Part shown: positions 1-7,604 of the stretch, in pieces | Position numbering within the stretch: position 1 is the stretch's first letter | How the letters are laid out: every line of letters starts with the position of its first letter | NCBI GenBank assembly: GCA_038124765.1 | Contig: JAYPCO010000018.1 | Coordinates: forward strand, 1 to 23,443 | DNA: 23,443 nucleotides | Reading direction: 5' to 3' | DNA from: HIMB59 sp038124765 | GTDB taxonomy: Bacteria > Pseudomonadota > Alphaproteobacteria > HIMB59 | Made by a program: the position numbers and the translations under genes | The notes under the pieces: generated by a model | What the model saw: only the letters and a program-made list of their open reading frames with translations | Database searches by the model: none | What the model was told of the DNA's origin: nothing

Positions 1-612
1 GGTAAGACTACTATTAATAAAAATAATAAATTTTATTCATTCTGTAATATAGGTTGTGATCCCCAAGATTTAAAATTCAAGGGAGAAGATAGTGAGTTAA
101 TTATCGGTTTTAATAACATTTTTAGAGAAAATACAACTATTAGTAAAGGAACTTTGGATGGAGGAATGGTCACGAAAATAGGAAATAATAACCTTTTTAT
201 GACAGGCGTACATATTGCTCATGACTGTATCATTAATGATAATAATATTTTTGTTAACCAGGTTACCTTAGGAGGTCATGTAAATATTATGGATAATGTT
301 GTGATTGGTGGTTTATCTGCAATTATTCAATTTGTTACAATTGGATCTTACTCCATGATTGGCGGAATGAGCGGTATAGATAAAAATGTTCTACCTTTTA
401 GTTTGGCAATTGGTAACAGAGCTAAATTAAGGGGTTTAAATCTAGTAGGCATAAGACGTAATAATTTTGATAAAGATGAAATTAAATATATTTCTGATTT
501 ACACCAAGATTTAAATCTTTTAGATAAGTTACAACCTGGAAAAAAAATAGATAATATTTTTATTAATTATAAAAAAATATTAAATGAAAAACTTGGTCAC
601 ATTCAAAAATGA
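1..612 (+). CDS. lpxA: LpxA, acyl-ACP--UDP-N-acetylglucosamine O-acyltransferase (5' truncated by window edge)
   Basis: First enzyme of lipid A synthesis; it transfers a 3-hydroxyacyl chain from ACP to UDP-GlcNAc in the cytoplasm. The frame is open from base 1, so 203 residues are present and about 60 N-terminal residues lie outside the window. The left-handed beta-helix hexapeptide repeats run through the first two thirds. The signature HIAHDC carries both E. coli-type histidines (H122 and catalytic H125), and LGGH matches H144. The E. coli H160 position (AVHQF) reads AIIQF here. The glycine equivalent to the E. coli hydrocarbon-ruler Gly173 is present (MIGGM), which would fit a C14 acyl chain by homology. 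The C-terminal GLNLVGIRRNNF segment is typical. A TTG at 154 is internal and is not the start. The gene overlaps lpxI by 29 nt. Confidence 0.95.
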   Translation, partial: GKTTINKNNKFYSFCNIGCDPQDLKFKGEDSELIIGFNNIFRENTTISKGTLDGGMVTKIGNNNLFMTGVHIAHDCIINDNNIFVNQVTLGGHVNIMDNVVIGGLSAIIQFVTIGSYSMIGGMSGIDKNVLPFSLAIGNRAKLRGLNLVGIRRNNFDKDEIKYISDLHQDLNLLDKLQPGKKIDNIFINYKKILNEKLGHIQK

Positions 613-1408
613 TATTTGTTTAATTGCTGGCTCAGGGGATATAGCATTTGAGGCCGCTATATCTATTAATGCTCAAAATAGATTAAAGAATATAATACTT
701 TTAAATTCTAATACTAAGATAAGTAATCATTTTAAAAATATAACTATTAAATTCAATATAAGAGATTTAAATAAAATTATTGAATTTATTAGATTAAATA
801 GAATTAAAAACGTGTTTATTATAGGATATGTTCCATTACCTCGTTTAAATGAAATCAAAATATCTTTAAAAGATAAAATATTATTATCTAAAGATATATT
901 TTTAAACAATGTTAGTGATCAGTCAAAAATTTTAAAAAATTTTTTAAATAACAAAAGTATTAAATTAATATCTCAAAAAACATTATTAAAATCAAACTTA
1001 GCCAATAGAGATGATGAATTTATTAACAAAAGTCACAATAAGTTAGTTAAGCAATTTAGAAAAAATTCTAAATATATAGGACAACTCTTTAATAATAGCA
1101 TTTCTCAATCTCTTATAATGAATGGCAACGAAATACTAGCTATAGAGGATATCTTTGGGACAGATTATCTAATTAATAGATTAAAAAATGTTTATAGAAA
1201 ATACAACAATCTTATTTTTATAAAATCAAAAAAGCGTAATCAAATAGATGAAATTGATTTCCCAGTAATAGGTTTAAATACTCTTAAATTGCTCAAAAAA
1301 TACAATTACAAAATCATTTGTGTTTATCACAATAAAATTTTAATTAATAATAAAGCTGAATTTTTAAATTATTTAAAAGCTAATTCAATTAGCCTATTAG
1401 TTTTATAA
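584..1408 (+). CDS. lpxI: LpxI, UDP-2,3-diacylglucosamine pyrophosphatase (DUF1009 family)
   Basis: Hydrolyses UDP-2,3-diacylglucosamine to lipid X and UMP, the step done by LpxH in gammaproteobacteria; LpxI is the usual alphaproteobacterial version. At 274 residues it has normal family length. The N-terminal CLIAGSGDIAFEAA segment (11-24) matches the family's opening strand and glycine loop. The central SISQSLIMNGNEILAIEDIFGTD region (172-194) and the C-terminal K..NQIDEIDFPVIGLNT segment (216-233) match the conserved blocks of the catalytic domain. The start at ATG 584 overlaps the end of lpxA by 29 nt; an in-frame TTG at 593 is an alternative. Its position between lpxA and lpxB is the standard alphaproteobacterial order. 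Residues are strongly biased to Lys, Asn and Ile. Confidence 0.9.
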   Translation: MKNLVTFKNDICLIAGSGDIAFEAAISINAQNRLKNIILLNSNTKISNHFKNITIKFNIRDLNKIIEFIRLNRIKNVFIIGYVPLPRLNEIKISLKDKILLSKDIFLNNVSDQSKILKNFLNNKSIKLISQKTLLKSNLANRDDEFINKSHNKLVKQFRKNSKYIGQLFNNSISQSLIMNGNEILAIEDIFGTDYLINRLKNVYRKYNNLIFIKSKKRNQIDEIDFPVIGLNTLKLLKKYNYKIICVYHNKILINNKAEFLNYLKANSISLLVL

Positions 1409-2188
1409 TTGAAAATATTATTCATAACCTTAGAGCAGTCTGGTAAAGAAATACTAAAAACAATATTAAATAATAATTTTTTTATTAATAATCACACTTT
1501 AATTAATACATTTGGTTTAAATGAAAATTACTTAAATATTAAAGATTTAACAAATATCGATATTAAACCTTTAATGGGTATTTCTGCTGTATTTGTAAAT
1601 TTATTTTATTTATATAAACTTCGCAAAAATATTAATGTTTTAATTAAATCCAATAATTTCACCCATATTTTTTTTATTGATTCATTTGATTTTACTAAAT
1701 TTTACTTAAAAAAATTCCAAACTAAAAAAATAAACTACTATCAAATTGTAGGTCCATCTGTATTTATTTGGAAAAAAAATAGAGCTGAATTCATTAACAA
1801 AAATATGAATGGTTTATTTTCTATTTTCGAAATTGAAAGAAATTATTACGATTCAAATAAATATAATTTTATTGGCCACCCTCTAATCAGTAAAGTTAAA
1901 CCTAATAATAATTTTAATGATAAAGTTAAAAATATTGGAATTTTTTTAGGTAGTAGGCTTCAAGAAATTTCAAAAAATATTAAAATTATTAAAGATTTAT
2001 TAAATAAACTCGAGAGCAATAGTCAATATAATTACTTTTTTTTTACGACTCCAAATTATGATCATTTAATAAAAAAATATTTTTCTACAATAAATAATTC
2101 AAAATTTATTTTAAATAATGATAATTATTATGAAAATATTTCTTTATTAGACTTTGCATTTGCTTGTTCAGGGACAGTTCATCTTGAA
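1409..2188 (+). CDS. lpxB: LpxB, lipid-A-disaccharide synthase (3' end lost in assembly gap)
   Basis: Joins lipid X and UDP-2,3-diacylglucosamine into the lipid A disaccharide at the inner face of the cytoplasmic membrane. Translation starts at TTG 1409, directly after the lpxI stop, and 260 residues are visible before the run of N. Recognisable blocks are IDSFDF (90-95, Asp region), GPSVFIWKKNRAEFI (115-129), SIFEIE (138-143), FIGHPLI (154-160), GIFLGSRLQEI (177-187, with the conserved Arg) and CSGTVHLE (253-260), all in the family order. The normally conserved N-terminal GEASGD is LEQSGK here: Glu, Ser and Gly are kept, Asp is not. About 120 C-terminal residues are expected inside the gap. 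Confidence 0.9.
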
Positions 2189-2288
2189 NNNNNNNNNNNN
2201 NNNNNNNNNNNNNNNNNNNNNNNNNNNNNNNNNNNNNNNNNNNNNNNNNNNNNNNNNNNNNNNNNNNNNNNNNNNNNNNNNNNNNNNN
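2189..2288. other. Assembly gap of 100 N
   Basis: A run of exactly 100 N, the conventional placeholder for a gap of unknown size. It separates the unfinished lpxB (+) from the 3' end of gltA (-). By family length lpxB lacks around 120 residues, about 350 bases, so the real gap should be longer than 100 bases. Any terminator serving these two convergent genes would lie here. Confidence 0.95.
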
Positions 2289-3592
2289 TTTTTTTCTCTT
2301 TCTTTAACTTTTTTATATGTTCTATTTTTTTCACCAGTAAATAATTGTCTTGGTCTATTGATTTTGAATTCATTATCTTCAATCATTTCCTTCCATTGAG
2401 CTAGCCACCCAACTGTTCTGCCTACTGCGAATATAGGTGTAAACATAGATGTAGGAATACCTAATGCTTTTAATAGAATGCCTGAATAGAAGTCTACATT
2501 AGGATATAAATTCTTCTCTTTGAAGTAAGAGTCATTTAATGCAAGTTCTTCTATTTCTTTTGCTATTTCTAGTTCTTTTGATTTAATTTTTAATTCTGAA
2601 AATAGATCTTCAGTGCTTTTTTTAAGTACTTTTGCTCTTGGATCATAGCTTTTATACACTCTATGGCCAAATCCCATTAATCTAATTTTATTTTTTTTAT
2701 TTTTTACATCTTCAATAAACTCTTTAGGGTTTAGATCATTTTCTACAATTTGATTGATCATATCAATTACAGCTTCATTAGCACCTCCATGAGACTTACC
2801 CCATAAAGATGAAATACCAGCAGAAATACATGCATATGGATTTGCTAGAGATGAACCAGCGGTTCTAACAGTAGAAGTAGAAGCATTTTGTTCGTGATCT
2901 GCATGTAATATGAAGATTTGATCCATAATTTTTGAGTAAAGAGGATTAATCTCATATGTCTCTGCGGGTGTGGCAAAACACATATGCAAAAAATTATCAG
3001 GGTAAGAAAGTTTGTTTAAAGGATACATGAATGGTTGGCCAACTGAATATTTATAAGCCATAGCAGCAATAGTTGGCATTTTTGCCAATATTCTGTGAGA
3101 AGCGATCATTCTATGCTCTGGATTTTCAATATTAAGGGTGTCATGATAGAAAGATGATAGGGCCCCGACGATACCTATCATCATTGCCATTGGGTGAGCA
3201 TCTCGTCTAAAACCTCTAAAAAATTGAATAATTTGCTCGTTTAGTAGTGTGTGGTTTTTAATAATATCTTCAAATTCTTTTTTATCACTTTCAGATGGCA
3301 AATCTCCATGCATTAATAAATAGCAAACTTCTAAGTGTGTACTATGGTTTGCTAACTCTTCAATAGGGTAACCCCTATACTGGAGGACTCCTTTTTCTCC
3401 ATCTATATATGTCACTTTTGAATTACAAGCAGCTGTAGAAGTAAAACCAGGATCGTATGTAAAAAGACCAGTGTCTTTGTAGAGAGATGAAATATTTATT
3501 ACATCTGGACCAATTGTGCCTTTTAAACCATCAAACTCATATTCCTTACCAGTTTTGGTATCTATTAATTTAAATCTTTTTTCATCAATCAT
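2289..3592 (-). CDS. gltA: GltA, type II citrate synthase (stop codon lost in gap)
   Basis: Condenses oxaloacetate and acetyl-CoA to citrate, the entry to the TCA cycle. 434 residues are visible, close to the full length of about 430 for the hexameric Gram-negative type. The catalytic triad can be placed: His268 in KSHGGAN, His310 in MGFGHRVYK and Asp367 in NVDFYSG, with spacing like E. coli H264, H305 and D362. HADHEQNASTSTVR (230-243) and the C-terminal RPRQLFTG (413-420) are also typical. Only the last few residues or the stop should be missing. The ATG at 3592 overlaps the end of gltX by 8 nt, so it is the last gene of the minus-strand train. It is less AT-rich than the lpx genes. Confidence 0.97.
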
Positions 3593-4823
3593 TTTTAAAT
3601 AATATCAATCTTTCTTTCAAATTGCTAACTCCAAAAAATAATAAAATTTTATCCATGGGAAGTTTGCTTTCAAAATTAACCAAAATTTTTCTCATTAGTT
3701 TACCTATTTTTTTCATATTTAAATCGTTTTTATCTAATGTTTCTAGCAACATTTCTGAATCATGCAAATTATGAATAACTTGATAGATATTATTAATTAA
3801 ATTTTGCTCTTCTAAGTCTACTTCTATTTTTGTCTTACTTATAAATGTATTAATCAATTTTTCTATTTCATGAGAAAAGTTTTTAGTAGTATTTGATCTT
3901 TCAGTAATTTCATTAAAAATAATTTTGAAATTGAAAGATTTATATCTATCTAAAAGATCTTTATCTAAAAACTTTTTAAATTCTTCAAACGATAATTCTT
4001 TTAAATAATGGTTATTTATAAAATTTAATTTTTGAGTATCGAATTTAGCTGGAGAGCGAACTATTTTATTTAATTCAAAATTTTTTATAGCTTCTTCTTT
4101 ATTAAGAAATTCCAAATCATTGAAGTTGTTACCTAGTTTAATTATGAAATTGAATATAGACGGAACCAAATACCCTTCATTTAAATAGTCAATTACATTT
4201 GTGATATTATCTCTTTTAGATAGTTTTTTACCACTGAGATCATGAATAAGCGGGATATGAGCATATTGTATTTCATGAAAATCTAGCGCTTTAGATAATA
4301 AGTTTTGTTTAATGGTATTAATGGAATGATCATTCCCTCTTATTACGTGAGTAATACCATTATCTACATCATCTATTAAATTTGATAATATAAAAGTTGG
4401 TTTTTTATCAGATCTAGCAATAGAAAAATCCTCTAAATTTTCACAAGGAATCTCTACTTTCCCTAAGATTAAATCATTATAGGAGTAACTTTGAACAGAT
4501 CTATCAATTTTAAATCTGTATGGTTCATCTGCATTTTTATAGACAGCTCCTGTTTCTAATAGCTTATCTAAATAATTAATATGTTTTTGTTGGCTGCTTG
4601 ATTGATGGTAGATTTCATCATATTTTAAATCAAAGATTTCGAAAATATCAAAAATTTCTTTTTCAAATTCCTTAGTTGATCTTTCTTTATCTGTATCCTC
4701 AATTCTTAAAACAAATTTTCCACTGTTTTTTTTGGCAAATAGGTAGCTATATATTGCTGTTCTCAAGCTACCCATATGAAACCTACCCGTAGGGGAGGGT
4801 GCAAATCTAGTTTTAATAATCAT
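3585..4823 (-). CDS. gltX: GltX, glutamyl-tRNA synthetase (short, lacks the zinc-subdomain segment)
   Basis: Class I aminoacyl-tRNA synthetase that attaches glutamate to tRNA(Glu), and in many alphaproteobacteria also to tRNA(Gln) for GatCAB. Visible are the HIGH-type motif HMGS (16-19) in APSPTGRFHMGS, the IEDTD block (41-45), THVIRGNDH (158-166) and the KMSKS-type motif KLSKRD (200-205). A C-terminal helical anticodon-binding region follows, so it is not the truncated GluQ-RS (YadB). At 412 residues it is some 50 shorter than usual. The shortfall lies just after TGAVY (91-95), where most bacterial GluRS have a Cys-rich YxCxC segment; here the chain goes straight to EPYRFKI. The start overlaps the lexA stop by 1 nt (TAATG on the coding strand). 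Confidence 0.92.
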   Translation of the reverse strand: MIIKTRFAPSPTGRFHMGSLRTAIYSYLFAKKNSGKFVLRIEDTDKERSTKEFEKEIFDIFEIFDLKYDEIYHQSSSQQKHINYLDKLLETGAVYKNADEPYRFKIDRSVQSYSYNDLILGKVEIPCENLEDFSIARSDKKPTFILSNLIDDVDNGITHVIRGNDHSINTIKQNLLSKALDFHEIQYAHIPLIHDLSGKKLSKRDNITNVIDYLNEGYLVPSIFNFIIKLGNNFNDLEFLNKEEAIKNFELNKIVRSPAKFDTQKLNFINNHYLKELSFEEFKKFLDKDLLDRYKSFNFKIIFNEITERSNTTKNFSHEIEKLINTFISKTKIEVDLEEQNLINNIYQVIHNLHDSEMLLETLDKNDLNMKKIGKLMRKILVNFESKLPMDKILLFFGVSNLKERLILFKND

Positions 4824-5401
4824 TAATAGTTTCTAATTAAATTAACTATTTTACCCAAAATATTAATTCTATTCTTAGAATAGCTTATAGGAGTAAAATT
4901 TTTTTCATCACCAATTAATTCAATCGTATTTCCAAGTATTCTAATTTTTTTTAAGGTTATTTCATTATTATCAATCTGAACAGCATATATATTATTTTTT
5001 TTTACTGACGTTTCTTTTTCTAAAATAATAATATCGCCATTATAAATACCATGAGACTCCATTGAATTACCATTTACTTTGCATGCAAAAGTATTTTTTT
5101 TATCATTTTTGATTAGATCAGAGATATTGATTGATTCATTCAATTCATTGTTGATATCATATGATTTCCCAGCAGAGATTGTTTGAAAATAGGGAATTGT
5201 ATTTAGAATTTCTATTGAGCGTGATTTTAGTTTATTTTTTTTTATAAAACCTTCTTCTTCTAAAGATTGTAAATATTGAAAAATAGATGATTTAGATTTT
5301 AAATTCATATAATTTTTCATTTCATCAAAAGAGGGCGCTATAGAGTTTTTTTTGATATAGGAGTTAATAAAATCTAAAAGTTTTTTGGCATTTTTAGTCA
5401 T
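4823..5401 (-). CDS. lexA: LexA, SOS response transcriptional repressor
   Basis: DNA-binding repressor that cleaves itself when RecA is activated by DNA damage. The N-terminal winged helix carries PSFDEMKNYMNLKSKSSI (23-40), which is characteristic of LexA. The C-terminal S24 peptidase domain has the Ala77-Gly78 cleavage site (TISAGKS), nucleophile Ser113 (NGNSMES) and Lys151 (EITLKKI), with spacings within one residue of E. coli. At 192 residues it is shorter than many alphaproteobacterial LexA proteins (about 230), mainly through a short linker. The ATG at 5401 overlaps the end of moeA by 8 nt. I saw no GTTC-N7-GTTC SOS box in the roughly 100 nt upstream of the start. Confidence 0.95.
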   Translation of the reverse strand: MTKNAKKLLDFINSYIKKNSIAPSFDEMKNYMNLKSKSSIFQYLQSLEEEGFIKKNKLKSRSIEILNTIPYFQTISAGKSYDINNELNESINISDLIKNDKKNTFACKVNGNSMESHGIYNGDIIILEKETSVKKNNIYAVQIDNNEITLKKIRILGNTIELIGDEKNFTPISYSKNRINILGKIVNLIRNY

Positions 5402-6401
5402 TCAATCTGTAAGCCTTCACCTTTTTTGTCTGATTAAAATATAATAAATAGTTTGAATTCAAAATATTGGCTAAATTTGAACTCTCTTGATTTTTAAATA
5501 TTTTAAAATTTCCCTTATCTTTTAAAGCAAATAAGAAGGTTTTTCTCCTTAATTTATTAAAATTATAATTAAGTTTTGAAATATTTATTTCTTCTTTTAT
5601 NNNNNNNNNNNNNNNNNNNNNNNNNNNNNNNNNNNNNNNNNNNNNNNNNNNNNNNNNNNNNNNNNNNNNNNNNNNNNNNNNNNNNNNNNNNNNNNNNNNN
5701 ATAAAATTTGAGTTAAATTTATTTAAATACTTATTAAGTAACTTAAAATCATCTTTTATATGAATGAAGTTATTTATTTTTTGATGATTTTTTAATAAAA
5801 AATCTCTCAAATACTCACCATTAGTGGGTTTGATAAAATGATCTTTTGTAAATTCACTTCCTGTTGAAATAATACTAAATGTTAAAGGTTTTTGTATTTT
5901 TGATTTTAAATTTTTTAAACTTTTAATTACTGATAAATCTTTATAATTTAAATATGAATTCCTTTTTGAAATAGAAGTATTTTTTTTAAATATATGCCCC
6001 TTTGGTCGTATAAATTTCTCTTTAAAATTATAATTAATGCAATGAATTTCATTTTTGTTTTTAAATATATATTCTAATGGAATGATATATTTAATATTTT
6101 GAGGTATTAAAGAACCTGTTTTAACTTCAACACATTGATTTTTTTGAATTTTATAATCAATGTATTTATTTAATGAGGTAGTACCTATATTTTTATATCT
6201 TTTAGATTTATTAATTACCCCATATCCATCCATAGATGATTGATTATAAGGAGGTATATTAACTTTTATTTTTTCTATTGAGTTAACAAAATGGCTAGTA
6301 TTTAATTTGCTAATTGAAATTGTTGTGTAATCTTTTTTGGGAAGATTTATTGATATTTTTTTTATAGCTTGAAAAATGTCATCCAATGTTATTTTTCCCA
6401 C
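5394..6401 (-). CDS. moeA: MoeA, molybdopterin molybdenumtransferase (interrupted by assembly gap)
   Basis: Inserts molybdate into adenylylated molybdopterin, the last general step of molybdenum cofactor synthesis. Before the gap, 233 residues show QSSMDGYGV (53-61, family NSxMDGYA), VEVKTGSLIP (family TGAxLP), FIRPKGHIF, and ISTGSEF plus NGEYL, which begin the MPT-binding domain. After the gap, 69 residues resemble the C-terminal domain IV. The missing middle should hold the GGxSxGD motif and about 100 residues, more than the 33 codons the N run represents, so the continuous reading frame across it is accidental. The GTG at 6401 is used as start; TTG at 6386 is an alternative that would overlap moaC by only 8 nt. 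The protein is diverged and very AT-rich. Confidence 0.82.
   Translation of the reverse strand: MGKITLDDIFQAIKKISINLPKKDYTTISISKLNTSHFVNSIEKIKVNIPPYNQSSMDGYGVINKSKRYKNIGTTSLNKYIDYKIQKNQCVEVKTGSLIPQNIKYIIPLEYIFKNKNEIHCINYNFKEKFIRPKGHIFKKNTSISKRNSYLNYKDLSVIKSLKNLKSKIQKPLTFSIISTGSEFTKDHFIKPTNGEYLRDFLLKNHQKINNFIHIKDDFKLLNKYLNKFNSNFXXXXXXXXXXXXXXXXXXXXXXXXXXXXXXXXXXIKEEINISKLNYNFNKLRRKTFLFALKDKGNFKIFKNQESSNLANILNSNYLLYFNQTKKVKAYRLND
5601..5700. other. Assembly gap of 100 N inside moeA
   Basis: A second run of exactly 100 N. It falls where MoeA should carry its molybdopterin-binding GGxSxGD region. Judging from the usual MoeA length (about 390-410 residues) the real missing segment is around 300 bases, so coordinates beyond it are nominal. 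Confidence 0.95.
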
Positions 6402-6843
6402 CTCTTTTTTTCGTTATCTCGATAGAATGAATAAGTATTTTTTGTTTATAGGATTTGAGCATATCAAATAAAGTTAACGCCGCAGTTGATACTGCATTCA
6501 AAGCTTCTATTTCTAATCCGGTTGTATAATTTGATTTAACAAGGCTTTTTATTTCAATTAATTGATCATTTTTAAGTTCAAAACTTAAACTTATATAGTC
6601 TATAGGAATATTATGGGTTAGGGGTATTAAATTAGAAGTATTTTTTGCGGCAAGTACCCCTGCTATTTTTGCTGTAGTAGATAATTTATCAAATATTTTT
6701 TGATCTTTTTTTAAAATTTGAAAAAGTTTTTTATTAATTTTTACTAATCCCTTTGCTTCTGCAATTCTTTTAGTTTTACTCTTATTAGAAATATCAACCA
6801 TTTCTATTTTTTTATTTTTTTTATTAAAATGCGTTAATTCCAT
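6379..6843 (-). CDS. moaC: MoaC, cyclic pyranopterin monophosphate synthase
   Basis: Works after MoaA to form cyclic pyranopterin monophosphate from 3',8-cyclo-GTP in molybdenum cofactor synthesis. It has 154 residues, near the usual 160. The opening LTHF...MVDIS is typical. Active-site equivalents of E. coli K51, H77, E112, E114, D128 and K131 can be placed at Lys67 (AAKNTS; position less certain), His77 (LTHNIP), Glu111 and Glu113 (TGLEIEAL), Asp127 and Lys130 (FDMLKS). The usual LCHPL motif reads LTHNI, keeping His but losing Cys and Pro. It ends with the family's GGK motif. The start overlaps the trpC stop by 1 nt. MoaC beside trpC and moeA is a conserved alphaproteobacterial arrangement. 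Confidence 0.93.
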   Translation of the reverse strand: MELTHFNKKNKKIEMVDISNKSKTKRIAEAKGLVKINKKLFQILKKDQKIFDKLSTTAKIAGVLAAKNTSNLIPLTHNIPIDYISLSFELKNDQLIEIKSLVKSNYTTGLEIEALNAVSTAALTLFDMLKSYKQKILIHSIEITKKRGGKNNIG

Positions 6844-7604
6844 TATGATTTAAATAATTTATTTATATATAAAATTTTATTTTCAGTATTTAAAATACTA
6901 CCTCCAATCAAAAATGTTGAAATTGAAGAGTGAGACTTTATTTTTTTTATATTAGAAGCATTAATTCCACTTTCGCTAACAATTAAAGTATCATCTAATT
7001 TTTTAGACAAATTTAGAGATTTATTTATATCTATTCTCTGTTCTCTTAAATTTCTATTATTTATACCTATTAGGTCGGGTTTAATACCTTTTAATTTATT
7101 TAATTCAAATTCACTTTCCACTTCAATAAGAACATCTAGGCTCAATTTTTTACTATAATTAAATAGATCCTTTAATTGTTTTTTTGTTAATATTTTTGCA
7201 ATCAATAATATCGCATCAGCGCCATATAGTTTGGACTCTAATACTTGTGTTTTATCTATTATAAAATCTTTTCTAATTAATGGTTTTTTAGTCATTTTTT
7301 TAGCCACTATTAGGTCATTGAGACTGCCGCCGAAATGATGATCTGTTAGTATTGAAATACAACAGCAATTGGATTTATCATAAGCACTTATAACATCATA
7401 TATGTTTTTAACTTTTTTAAACTTTTTAACACTAGGACTAAACCTTTTGAATTCTGCAATTAATGCATTATTACCACTTCTAATTGTTTTTTTTATCTCA
7501 TTTATAAAATTTGATTTTTTTTTGATGGTAAATTTTAATTGTTTTTGTTTTAAGTAAAAATTATGATTTTTTTTTTCTAAAACTATTTTATCTAATATAT
7601 TCAT
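6843..7604 (-). CDS. trpC: TrpC, indole-3-glycerol phosphate synthase
   Basis: Closes the indole ring, converting carboxyphenylaminodeoxyribulose phosphate to indole-3-glycerol phosphate in tryptophan synthesis. It is a single-domain TIM barrel of 253 residues without a TrpF fusion. Catalytic residues known from the family are in place: Glu51 and Lys53 (IAEFKRFSPS), Lys112 (LIRKDF), Glu161 (LIEVES), Asn in GINNRNL (180-186) and Glu211 (VSESGI). The start overlaps the trpD stop by 4 nt (ATGA), indicating translational coupling. The residues 80-82 form an unusual Cys-Cys-Cys run just before ISILTD. Confidence 0.96.
   Translation of the reverse strand: MNILDKIVLEKKNHNFYLKQKQLKFTIKKKSNFINEIKKTIRSGNNALIAEFKRFSPSVKKFKKVKNIYDVISAYDKSNCCCISILTDHHFGGSLNDLIVAKKMTKKPLIRKDFIIDKTQVLESKLYGADAILLIAKILTKKQLKDLFNYSKKLSLDVLIEVESEFELNKLKGIKPDLIGINNRNLREQRIDINKSLNLSKKLDDTLIVSESGINASNIKKIKSHSSISTFLIGGSILNTENKILYINKLFKS

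Noticed and set aside
80..82. Cys-Cys-Cys run in TrpC (residues 80-82, about 7359-7367) as a metal site
   Set aside because: It sits at the buried strand before ISILTD, where single Cys or Ala residues are common. No other ligands are nearby. The positions given in this entry are protein residues.
584..612. Possible lpxA-lpxI frameshift or fusion
   Set aside because: Both proteins end and begin at family-typical positions. A 29-nt overlap fits the compact style of the window, so no error is needed.
2166..2180. GTTC-N7-GTTC direct repeat matching the alphaproteobacterial LexA (SOS) box
   Set aside because: It lies inside the lpxB coding sequence for the conserved CSGTVHLE motif, about 3.2 kb from lexA and not upstream of any SOS gene. 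One such match in 23 kb is plausible by chance.
2154..2399. Open frames running across the first N run on both strands
   Set aside because: They exist only because N codons do not stop translation. They join lpxB and gltA sequence artificially.
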